Below, piece after piece: positions 1 through 6,683 of a stretch of 7,255 bases of DNA. The stretch comes from Candidatus Cryptobacteroides faecihippi. GTDB lineage: Bacteria; Bacteroidota; Bacteroidia; Bacteroidales; UBA932. Location: assembly GCA_018066065.1 (NCBI GenBank), contig JAGHSC010000088.1, positions 1-7,255 of the forward strand, in the 5' to 3' direction. How positions within the stretch are numbered: the first letter of the stretch is position 1; each line of letters starts with the position of its first letter. Both the position numbers and the translations under genes were made by a program. The notes beneath the pieces were generated by a model. The model was not told the DNA's origin, searched no databases, and worked only from the letters and a program-made list of their open reading frames with translations.

Positions 1-1580
1 GCATCATTACCCGCTTCCCTCCGGAGCCTAACGGGTACCTGCACCTCGGACATGCCAAGAGCATCTGCATCAACTTCGGCCTCGCACAGAAGTACGGCGG
101 AAAGACCAACATCCGCTTCGATGACACGAACCCTACCAAGGAAGACACAGAGTACGTGGATTCCATCAAGGAAGACATCAAGTGGATGGGCTTCGAATGG
201 GAAAACGAAAGATACGCTTCAGACTACTTCGACCAGCTCTACGAATGGGCTGAGAAGATGATCATGGAAGGCCTCGCCTACGTCGACGACCAGACCCAGG
301 AGGAAATATCCAAGGGTCGAGGCACAGTCGACAAGCCAGGCACCGAGAGCCCGTACAGGAACCGCTCCGTCGAGGAGAACCTCAAGCTGTTCAGGGAGAT
401 GAAGGAAGGCAAGTATGCCGACGGAGAGAAGGTGCTCCGTGCCAAGATCGACATGGCATCCCCTAACATGATGTTCCGCGACCCTCTCCTCTACAGGATC
501 AAGCACGCTTCGCACCACCGCACCGGTGACAAGTGGTGCATCTACCCGATGTACGACTATACCCATGGCCAGTGCGACTCCATCGAGAACATCACCCACT
601 CGATCTGCACGCTCGAGTTCGATGTCCACAGGCCTCTGTACGACTGGTTCATCAAGACTCTCGGCATCTACCCAAGCCACCAGTATGAGTTCGCAAGGTT
701 GAACCTAACATATACCCTCATGAGCAAGAGAAAGCTTCTCGAACTCGTGCAGAAGGGTCTCGTGGCAGGCTGGGACGACCCTCGCATGCCTACTCTCTGC
801 GGCGTGAGGCGCAGAGGCTACACCGCTGAGGCTCTCAGGATGTTCTGCGAGAAGATCGGTGTCTCGAAGCGCGACCAGATGATGGACATCCAGCTCCTCG
901 AGTGGTGTGTCCGCCAGGACCTCAACGCAAGGTCAAACAGGTACATGGTGGTACAGAAGCCGCTCAAGGTCACTCTCACCAACTGGGAGCCAGGCAAGGT
1001 CGAGTGGTACGACTGTCCTCTCAACCCTGCCGAGCCAGAGGGAGCCACACGCAAGGTTCCTTTCACCGGCGAGCTCTACATCGAGCAGGACGACTTCATG
1101 GAGGAAGCTCCAAAGAAGTTCTTCAGACTCAAGCCGGATGGTGAGGTACGCCTCAAGTACACCTACATCATCAAGTGCAACGAGGTGGTCAAGGACGCCG
1201 AGGGCAACATCGTGGAGCTCAAGTGCACCTACGACCCTTCAGCCAAGCCAGGCAGCGGCGAATGGAGGTCTGTCAAGGGCACAATCCACTGGGTTTCAAC
1301 CGAGTACGCCAAGGACATCGAGATCCGCAACTACGACCGTCTCTTCGTCAAGGAAGACATGAACTCCATCCCTGAGGACAAGGACTACAAGGACTTCCTC
1401 AACCCAGAGTCACTCACAATCGGTCATGGCCATGCCGAGCCTGCACTCCTCGAGGACAAGTCCGGCATCGCCGTACAGTTCGAGCGTACAGGCTACTACA
1501 TCATCGACAAGGACAGCACTGATGACAAGGTGATCTACAACAAGACCACCGCACTCAAGGATTCATACCGTCCTGAATAG
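1..1580 (+). CDS. glnS: Glutaminyl-tRNA synthetase (GlnRS), 5' end cut off by the window
   Basis: This enzyme charges tRNA-Gln with glutamine in the cytoplasm using ATP (class Ic synthetase). The open frame runs from base 3 without a start codon, giving 525 visible residues. By comparison with the E. coli enzyme (about 554 residues), roughly 28 N-terminal residues lie outside the window. The HIGH signature is present as HLGH (bases 42-53), preceded by TRFPPEPNGY, and RFDDTNP follows. The KMSKS-type motif is MSKRK (bases 720-734). Residues that bind glutamine in E. coli GlnRS appear conserved: the Arg of TRFPP, the first Asp of DDTN, the Tyr of MYDYTH, the Cys of ICTLEF and the Gln of HQYEF. 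The C-terminal anticodon-binding beta-barrels are complete (VPFTGELYI, GTIHWVS, YDRLF, NPESL, AVQFERTGYY), and the protein ends in TAG with no extra domain. An ABC permease gene follows 8 bases downstream. GlnRS is clearly preferred over GluRS because of the TRFPPEPNGYLH and QYEF motifs. Confidence 0.98.
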   Translation, partial: IITRFPPEPNGYLHLGHAKSICINFGLAQKYGGKTNIRFDDTNPTKEDTEYVDSIKEDIKWMGFEWENERYASDYFDQLYEWAEKMIMEGLAYVDDQTQEEISKGRGTVDKPGTESPYRNRSVEENLKLFREMKEGKYADGEKVLRAKIDMASPNMMFRDPLLYRIKHASHHRTGDKWCIYPMYDYTHGQCDSIENITHSICTLEFDVHRPLYDWFIKTLGIYPSHQYEFARLNLTYTLMSKRKLLELVQKGLVAGWDDPRMPTLCGVRRRGYTAEALRMFCEKIGVSKRDQMMDIQLLEWCVRQDLNARSNRYMVVQKPLKVTLTNWEPGKVEWYDCPLNPAEPEGATRKVPFTGELYIEQDDFMEEAPKKFFRLKPDGEVRLKYTYIIKCNEVVKDAEGNIVELKCTYDPSAKPGSGEWRSVKGTIHWVSTEYAKDIEIRNYDRLFVKEDMNSIPEDKDYKDFLNPESLTIGHGHAEPALLEDKSGIAVQFERTGYYIIDKDSTDDKVIYNKTTALKDSYRPE

Positions 1581-1588
1581 TCACGGGG

Positions 1589-2830
1589 ATGAATCTGCCT
1601 CTGTTCATAGCCGGAAGGTACCTGTTCGCGAAGAAGTCACACAACGTGATCAACACGATCTCTGCGATCAGTTCCATCGGAATGGCCATCGGGACAGCGG
1701 CACTCATCATCATCCTCTCTGTCTACAACGGATTCGATTCGCTTGTCAGGTCCACATTGAGCGATGTGGAACCTGACATTCTCATTGTGCCCGCCAAGGG
1801 CAAGGTCTTCGTACCCAAGGGGGAAGCCTTCGACTGGATGGACAGCAACGACGCCTACAGCGAAGTCTGCCACATCCTCCAGGAGAATGTCTTCATGGAC
1901 TATGACGACCATCAGGGAATAGCCAAGGCAAAGGGAGTCGATGCCGGCTACGAGGAGGACTCCCCTCTTGCAAGCCACATCGTCAACGGACAGTTCTCCC
2001 TCCACCGGGGCGAGCTGCCTCAGATGGTGGTCGGAGCGGGACTCGCCTACAAGCTTGGGATCAACCCGGCATTCCTGTCCCTCGCAACCGTCTACTTCCC
2101 TGCCAGGGACAGAAGCATATCACTCTCAAACCCAGCAGCTTCCATCGAGTCTGTCAGGATGAAGCCGTCCGGAGTGTTCACAGTCAACCAGAACATCGAC
2201 AACGAGCTTGTGATCCTTCCGCTCGAGGAAATGAGACAGCTTCTGGGCTACGAGGAGGAAGTCTCCGGAATCGAGATAAGGCTGGCCAAGCCCGGCGAAG
2301 GGAAGGGAGCACATTCCGGGATGGCAGACCCGAAGGCCGTCAGGAAGGCAATCAAGGAGCTGAAGCTCAAGCTTGGCGACGACTTCAAGGTGCTGGACAG
2401 GTTCCAGCAGAACACTTCGCTGTACAAGATGATGCGCTACGAGAAGGCCGCCATCTTCATGATCCTGATTTTCATCATCATCATCATCGCCTTCAACATC
2501 TTCGGAAGCCTCACGATGCTGATCATCGAGAAGAAGAACGACATCGAGACCTACAGGAGCCTTGGAGCCACCCAGAGTCTGGTCAGGAGAATATTCACCC
2601 TGGAAGGCTGGCTCATCTCTCTCCTCGGCCTTGCGGCAGGTCTCGCAGTGGGAATCGCGCTGGCACTCATCCAGCAGCATTTCGGCCTGATAAAGATGCC
2701 TGGAAGCTTCATGGTGGATTCCTATCCGGTGATCCTCCAGGCAAGCGACGTCCTCCTGACGATCGTCGGAGTGACGGTCATCGGCTACGTGATGGCAATC
2801 ATCCCCGTTCGGGGAAACATCAGACAGTAA
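1589..2830 (+). CDS. LolC/LolE-family ABC transporter permease (MacB-type periplasmic domain plus FtsX domain)
   Basis: This is an inner-membrane permease of 413 residues with the LolC/E topology: one N-terminal membrane helix (about residues 24-47), a large extracytoplasmic domain (about 48-285), then three helices (about 287-313, 338-362 and 385-407). The N-terminus (LPLFIAGRYLFAKK) is typical of the family. The segment EKKNDIETYRSLGA (about 314-327) matches the cytoplasmic coupling region of FtsX-domain permeases. In the family, such proteins pair with a LolD-like ATPase to move lipoproteins to the outer membrane; in Bacteroidota a single copy may act as a homodimer. No ATPase gene is adjacent here, so the lipoprotein role is inferred. 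The ATG lies 8 bases after the glnS stop, and the membrane-helix spacing supports it. No convincing Shine-Dalgarno precedes it. Co-transcription with glnS is likely. The gene ends in TAA, 2 bases from the stop of the convergent GH2 gene. Confidence 0.9.
   Translation: MNLPLFIAGRYLFAKKSHNVINTISAISSIGMAIGTAALIIILSVYNGFDSLVRSTLSDVEPDILIVPAKGKVFVPKGEAFDWMDSNDAYSEVCHILQENVFMDYDDHQGIAKAKGVDAGYEEDSPLASHIVNGQFSLHRGELPQMVVGAGLAYKLGINPAFLSLATVYFPARDRSISLSNPAASIESVRMKPSGVFTVNQNIDNELVILPLEEMRQLLGYEEEVSGIEIRLAKPGEGKGAHSGMADPKAVRKAIKELKLKLGDDFKVLDRFQQNTSLYKMMRYEKAAIFMILIFIIIIIAFNIFGSLTMLIIEKKNDIETYRSLGATQSLVRRIFTLEGWLISLLGLAAGLAVGIALALIQQHFGLIKMPGSFMVDSYPVILQASDVLLTIVGVTVIGYVMAIIPVRGNIRQ
2474..2488 (+). 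repeat. (ATC)5 trinucleotide run encoding five Ile
   Basis: Five perfect in-frame ATC codons encode Ile296-Ile300 inside the second membrane helix of the LolC/E-type permease. The run sits in an Ile-rich hydrophobic stretch, so it may simply reflect composition and the strong preference for the ATC codon. Gain or loss of a unit would change helix length without a frameshift. Confidence 0.6.
2802..2815. other. Small perfect inverted repeat near the 3' end of the permease gene
   Basis: The sequence TCCCCGTTCGGGGA has 5-bp arms around a 4-base loop and ends 15 bases before the permease stop codon is complete. It is coding (residues of the IPVRG segment). No T-rich tract follows on either strand, so it is not a standard intrinsic terminator. 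It is the only hairpin-like sequence I noticed close to the convergent junction. It may be chance. Confidence 0.4.
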
Positions 2831-2832
2831 GC

Positions 2833-4947
2833 CTATTTCCTGAGCTTGGAAAGCTGGATTTCATCGGTCGTGCCATCCCCGGCAACGACCTTGAAGACAT
2901 CCGTGTCATTCTTGAGACGCAGGCCAGGGAAAGTCCAGATCACGCCCGTGGACTCATTGGATGAGGTCTTGCGTGCTACCTGCTTGTCATTCTGATAGAG
3001 TGTCAGCGACTTGGCATTGCTGTAGACCTTGATCGTGATGTCCTTGTTGGCAGGATGGTACTTCAGGCGGCGGCCAGTGATGCAGACCGTGGTATCATCG
3101 TGGTTCCAGAGAGACTTGTAAAGGTAGAAGACATCCTTCTTCAGCTGACGGTCACGGGTGACAAGACCCTTGTCGTTCATGTACTTGCGAGCCTCATTGC
3201 CGGTGAAGTGCTCCCCATCCTCGGAATCCATGTAACCCTCGGCACGGTTCGCCACAGGGAAGTCGAAGAGAACCCAGGCCGAAGTAAAGCCAAGCCAAGG
3301 CATCTTCTGGATCTGCTCGACATAGGACTCATGGAAAAGATTGCCGTACTCCTCGAAATGCCTGGAGTCATCCTCCTTGTTGCGGACGGCCTTCTTCGGG
3401 TCCCATGTGTGGCAGTAAGGGTTGATTCCGGCTCCATATTCAGAGACATTGACAGGACCGCTCCACTTGCCGTGCACGGCCTTGGTGCTCTCTCCGAAGC
3501 CATTGAAGCTCTCCGGAGTCCAGTACCAGCCGAAGTACATGTTCTGGGAGCAGTAGTCGGCCTTCAGGCCGGCATAGCCCTTCCTGGCAAGCCTTGAGTC
3601 ATCCGAGAAGCCAACGAGGCGGTAGTCGTCCATTTCCTTCACAAGGTCATAGAGCTTCTCAGTCTCCTCGACCACCTTTTCAGGATCGAGCTCACCCTGG
3701 AGGTCAGCATTGTTGCCCCACTCGTCAAGCTCGTTCCACATGCCCCAGAAGATGATGCTCGGATGGTTGTAGAGACTTGAGACCATCTCGGTCATCTGCT
3801 GCTGGATGTTGTTGAAGTAGCTCTGCTTGGCATTGGTTCCGCAGACATTGACCCATGGGACCTCGGTCTGGACGATGATTCCAAGGGAATCGCAGAGCTG
3901 GAAAGCCAGGTCATTGTGAGGATAGTGGGCCAGGCGGAGGAAGTTGGCGCCAAGCTCCTTGACGATGGAATAATCCCTCCTGAAATCAGAGGCATCCATT
4001 GCCAGAGCCTTGCCGTCCATGTCCTGATGCATTGCGACACCACGGAGCGGATAAGGCTTGCCGTTGAGCTTGAAGCCTTCCTGAGGGTCTAGCTCGAAAT
4101 AGCGGTAGCCGATCTTGGTGTCGGCGATGTCCATCATCCTCTTGCCCTTGAAGACCTCGATCCTGACCGTGTAGAGGTAAGGATCCTTGACACCATCCCA
4201 GAAATGAAGTCCGGTGAGGAAGAAGTCATGGTTGAAGTCGTACTCGGAATAAGCCTTGACGAAGAGCTCGCGGTCTGCCTGGTAGGCCAGAAGGCCATTC
4301 GGCTCGAGGAGCTGGACACGGACCAGGACCTTTGTTTCCGTCCTGGTAGGGTTCATGATCTTCGCCCTGACATTGGTAGTCACCTTGTTGGGGCCGACCT
4401 CCGGAGTCTCCACGCGGAGCCTGTACTGGCCATACTCTGAAGGATCGAGATAAAGGTCCTCCATCCTGAGCAGCCACACCGGGCCGTGGAGGCCACCATT
4501 CTTGTTGAAATCCGATGTCACAGGAGCCATGGAAAGGTTCTCCGCATTGTTGCAGATGACCTCGACCTTGTTGGTTCCCTCGACCATCGACTCATTGATC
4601 TTCACGGAGAAAGGAGTGTAGCCTCCCTTGTGGGTGGCGACAAGTACACCGTTGACCCTGACCTTGCAGGACTGTGCAGCGCCCTCGAAATAAAGATAGT
4701 GGTCGACATTCTCATTCTTCACGGTGAACTCGCAGCGATAGGTCGCTTCACCACGGTAATAGGACTTGGAATGACCATCCTCTGCATTGTAGCAATGAGG
4801 GACTGTGACTGATTTCCAGGAACTTCCATCCTTGCTGAACTCCCAATCCACAAGCTGTTCCTGATGGAAGCCGCGGATCTGGGCAGATGAAGTAAAGACA
4901 GAAAGCAGCGCAGCTGCGGCAATCGTGACAATGGAATGTATCTTCAT
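2833..4947 (-). CDS. Secreted glycoside hydrolase family 2 enzyme (beta-galactosidase-like)
   Basis: This is a 704-residue exported retaining glycosidase. The signal peptide is residues 1-22, with likely cleavage between Ala22 and Gln23 (SSA|QI); there is no lipobox. Domain order is GH2 jelly-roll sugar-binding (about 30-165), Ig-like (about 175-283), TIM barrel (about 285-600) and a short C-terminal beta domain (about 615-704) resembling the DUF4982-type domains of Bacteroidota GH2 enzymes. The predicted acid/base is Glu406 in WGMWNE (bases 3730-3732), and the nucleophile is Glu503 in VSEYGAG (bases 3439-3441). The GH2 signature NFLRLAHYP (335-343) is close to consensus. At 704 residues it is shorter than LacZ (about 1,020). 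Beta-galactosidase is the best guess; beta-glucuronidase or another GH2 specificity cannot be excluded. The ATG lies 3 bases after the stop of the metallophosphoesterase gene, so it is probably the last gene of that operon. Only a weak AGGA lies upstream. The gene ends in TAG. Confidence 0.94.
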   Translation of the reverse strand: MKIHSIVTIAAAALLSVFTSSAQIRGFHQEQLVDWEFSKDGSSWKSVTVPHCYNAEDGHSKSYYRGEATYRCEFTVKNENVDHYLYFEGAAQSCKVRVNGVLVATHKGGYTPFSVKINESMVEGTNKVEVICNNAENLSMAPVTSDFNKNGGLHGPVWLLRMEDLYLDPSEYGQYRLRVETPEVGPNKVTTNVRAKIMNPTRTETKVLVRVQLLEPNGLLAYQADRELFVKAYSEYDFNHDFFLTGLHFWDGVKDPYLYTVRIEVFKGKRMMDIADTKIGYRYFELDPQEGFKLNGKPYPLRGVAMHQDMDGKALAMDASDFRRDYSIVKELGANFLRLAHYPHNDLAFQLCDSLGIIVQTEVPWVNVCGTNAKQSYFNNIQQQMTEMVSSLYNHPSIIFWGMWNELDEWGNNADLQGELDPEKVVEETEKLYDLVKEMDDYRLVGFSDDSRLARKGYAGLKADYCSQNMYFGWYWTPESFNGFGESTKAVHGKWSGPVNVSEYGAGINPYCHTWDPKKAVRNKEDDSRHFEEYGNLFHESYVEQIQKMPWLGFTSAWVLFDFPVANRAEGYMDSEDGEHFTGNEARKYMNDKGLVTRDRQLKKDVFYLYKSLWNHDDTTVCITGRRLKYHPANKDITIKVYSNAKSLTLYQNDKQVARKTSSNESTGVIWTFPGLRLKNDTDVFKVVAGDGTTDEIQLSKLRK

Positions 4948-4950
4948 TTT

Positions 4951-5817
4951 CTAATCTTGTTTCCTTGAATATGCGTGGTGCGGTCCGACTACCTTCAGGT
5001 TGCCGGCAGTCAGGCCCCAGGAACCGTCCTGGACGATCGGGACCATCTTCCCGTCGAGATTCTTCACATAGTATGGCTCGTCGAGCACAGTGTGGGAATG
5101 ACCACCCACGATGATGTCGACATTGCGGGTGTCCCTGGCGAGTACCGGATCGATGTACACCTCACCGGAGAAGCCGATGTGCGTCAGGGCGATGACGATG
5201 TCGCAATGTTCCTCCTCCTTGAGGAAGGCAGCCCACCTGTCGACGACCTCCGAATTGCCGATGAACGGAATCCTGCTGGAAGTTTCCCTCGAGACGAGAG
5301 TTGACAGATCCGCAGGTGAAAGACCAACGATGCCGATCTTCATGCCTCCTCTCCTCACGATCGCATAAGGCTTGACGTAAGGAGCCAGCTCGGTGGAAGA
5401 GAAGTCGTAGTTGGCACAGACGACAGGGCAGCGGAGGCTGGAGAGGCGTCTTGCCAGCCCGGCGATGCCATTGTCGAACTCATGGTTTCCGAGGGTCACG
5501 CAATCGTAGCCCATCGCATTGAGGATGTCGATCTCTATGTCACCGTGGAGAGTCGGGAAGTAGGACGTTCCCTGACCGAAGTCTCCGGCATGGAGCAGCA
5601 GGACATTCTTCCTGCCGTCAGCCTTGACGACGCTGTCCTTGTAGGCCGCGCGCTCGATGGCTCCACCGAGTCCTTTGGCCTTGCCAGTACGTTCCGGCTC
5701 CAGATGGCTGTGGGTGTCATTGAAATGAAGGATTGTCAGCCTCCTCTGGGCAGACGCCGGGAGACAGGCCACAAAAAGGGCTGCGAGAGCCGCAGCGATC
5801 ATCACTCTAGTCTTCAT
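4951..5817 (-). CDS. Secreted metallophosphoesterase (5'-nucleotidase catalytic domain only)
   Basis: This 288-residue protein corresponds to the N-terminal catalytic domain of UshA-type 5'-nucleotidases (calcineurin-like metallophosphoesterase fold). The signal peptide is about residues 1-23, with cleavage at ASA|Q. Cys18 follows VA, but Phe sits at the -3 position, so a lipoprotein signal is unlikely. All dinuclear metal motifs are present: HFNDTH (31-36), AGDF (Asp79), GNHEFD (110-115), THIG (His213) and GGHSH (238-242). His112 and Asp115 match the His117-Asp120 catalytic dyad of E. coli UshA. The C-terminal substrate-binding domain of UshA (total about 550 residues) is absent. That domain is encoded by the gene just upstream, whose 3' end overlaps this one by 11 bases. 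Hydrolysis of nucleotides or related phosphomonoesters outside the cytoplasm is inferred. A strong GGAGG precedes the ATG, supporting this start. Confidence 0.93.
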   Translation of the reverse strand: MKTRVMIAAALAALFVACLPASAQRRLTILHFNDTHSHLEPERTGKAKGLGGAIERAAYKDSVVKADGRKNVLLLHAGDFGQGTSYFPTLHGDIEIDILNAMGYDCVTLGNHEFDNGIAGLARRLSSLRCPVVCANYDFSSTELAPYVKPYAIVRRGGMKIGIVGLSPADLSTLVSRETSSRIPFIGNSEVVDRWAAFLKEEEHCDIVIALTHIGFSGEVYIDPVLARDTRNVDIIVGGHSHTVLDEPYYVKNLDGKMVPIVQDGSWGLTAGNLKVVGPHHAYSRKQD

Positions 5818-6667
5818 CGATGTTGCCCTCCCCGATCAAGGTTATCCAGCCCTGCTTGCTGTACTGGATCTTTTCACCTCTGGCCTCGATGCTGCGGACA
5901 TAGGCAAGCATCGTGTCGTAGAGGTAGCCGTTGCACTTTATCAGTTCCACATTGTTCCTGCCGATGCTGTAGCCGTCACCGCCGTCGAGAAGGAAGTCCA
6001 GGGTAGCGACACCATAGACCTTTTCCAGGTCGACCGGCTCGCCGTCGATCATGGCCGAGATGACCTTGCCATCCTTGGCAACGACCTTGACACCTCCAAC
6101 AATCTGGAAATAGCTTCCCGCCATCTGGTCCAGGATCGCCATGATGTCACGCCCGTGGAGGGCAACATAGCAGATCCTGTTGCGGAACGGGAACATCGAC
6201 ATGATGTCGTCATGAAGGATGGCGCCTTCCGGCATGCTTGTACGCACGCCTCCGCGGTTGGCGAATCCCACATGGACTCTCTTTCCGGTGCTGTCCTGGA
6301 CCGCACGCATCAGCTCATCCACGTACCAGTCGTAAAGTTCGCATTCAGGATAGGCCGAAGCCATCACCCCGGCGGAATGAGCGATGACGCCCTTGTTGAC
6401 AGCCATTGCAGGCTGGGCATCAAGCATGACGCGGGCGACCTTCGGAGTCGCTCCACGGCGGAACTTCCTGCCTGAAGGCGAGATGTAGGTCTTCCCCTTG
6501 AATGTTCCCATAGTCTGCGGGACATCGGATGCCGTGGAGGCGGTGACACCGGTGCGGTGCCCATCCACGGGGTCGACGCTCCACTCCACCTTCACCTCCT
6601 GCGAATATGCAAGGACGGAGACCAGGAGCGCTGAGGCAGCGAGGGTGAGTCTTGTGCGGATATTCAT
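5807..6667 (-). CDS. Secreted 5'-nucleotidase C-terminal domain protein (substrate-binding half)
   Basis: This 286-residue exported protein matches the 5'-nucleotidase C-terminal domain (Pfam 5_nucleotid_C), spanning about residues 85-245. The signal peptide is about 1-22, with cleavage before Gln23 (AYS|QE). Hallmarks are FANRGGVR (135-142), equivalent to the Arg-rich phosphate/substrate loop of UshA; DDIMSMFPFRN (153-163); VGGVKV (190-195); and LDGGDGYS (227-234), the loop that carries a base-stacking aromatic in UshA. There are no metallophosphoesterase motifs, so it cannot hydrolyse substrate by itself in the known way. The segment at 30-85 is extra to the domain and contains no motif I recognise. 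It probably completes the active site of the metallophosphoesterase encoded next, and the 11-base overlap suggests coupled translation. The start lies 16 bases after the ABC permease stop with no clear Shine-Dalgarno, but the signal peptide fixes it well. The gene ends in TAG. Confidence 0.92.
   Translation of the reverse strand: MNIRTRLTLAASALLVSVLAYSQEVKVEWSVDPVDGHRTGVTASTASDVPQTMGTFKGKTYISPSGRKFRRGATPKVARVMLDAQPAMAVNKGVIAHSAGVMASAYPECELYDWYVDELMRAVQDSTGKRVHVGFANRGGVRTSMPEGAILHDDIMSMFPFRNRICYVALHGRDIMAILDQMAGSYFQIVGGVKVVAKDGKVISAMIDGEPVDLEKVYGVATLDFLLDGGDGYSIGRNNVELIKCNGYLYDTMLAYVRSIEARGEKIQYSKQGWITLIGEGNIDED
5827..5831 (-). promoter_or_regulatory. Shine-Dalgarno GGAGG for the metallophosphoesterase gene
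   Basis: On the minus strand, the sequence GGGGAGGG (5826-5833) contains GGAGG 9 bases before the ATG at 5817. It lies inside the last codons (Ile-Gly-Glu-Gly) of the upstream nucleotidase C-domain gene. It is the only strong Shine-Dalgarno I see in the window, and it sits exactly where two genes overlap, consistent with re-initiation or translational coupling. Confidence 0.7.
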
Positions 6668-6683
6668 TGATTCAGACAGATTA

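Noticed and set aside
219..680. 153-residue open frame on the minus strand inside glnS
   Set aside because: It is antisense to conserved GlnRS catalytic-domain sequence, with no independent support.
2126..2680. 184-residue open frame on the minus strand
   Set aside because: It lies wholly antisense to the well-supported LolC/E-type permease. Its composition reflects the GC-rich third positions of that gene, and it has no recognisable domain.
2802..2815. Palindrome as an intrinsic terminator
   Set aside because: The stem is only 5 bp, it lies within coding sequence, and no T tract follows on either strand.
3055..3597. 180-residue open frame on the plus strand
   Set aside because: It is antisense to the GH2 TIM barrel, including the nucleophile motif. 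It resembles no family and has no start context.
5807..5817. Possible frameshift or sequencing error splitting one nucleotidase gene
   Set aside because: The domain order is reversed relative to fused enzymes, and the downstream protein has its own complete signal peptide and Shine-Dalgarno. The two are separate genes.
5482..6006. 174-residue open frame on the plus strand over the nucleotidase overlap
   Set aside because: It is antisense to both nucleotidase genes. The second half is Cys/Arg/Ser-rich, as expected from reversed coding sequence.
6668..6683. Promoter between the ABC-2 permease and the nucleotidase C-domain gene
   Set aside because: Only 16 bases are available, and neither the Bacteroidota -7 (TAnnTTTG) nor -33 (TTTG) element is present.
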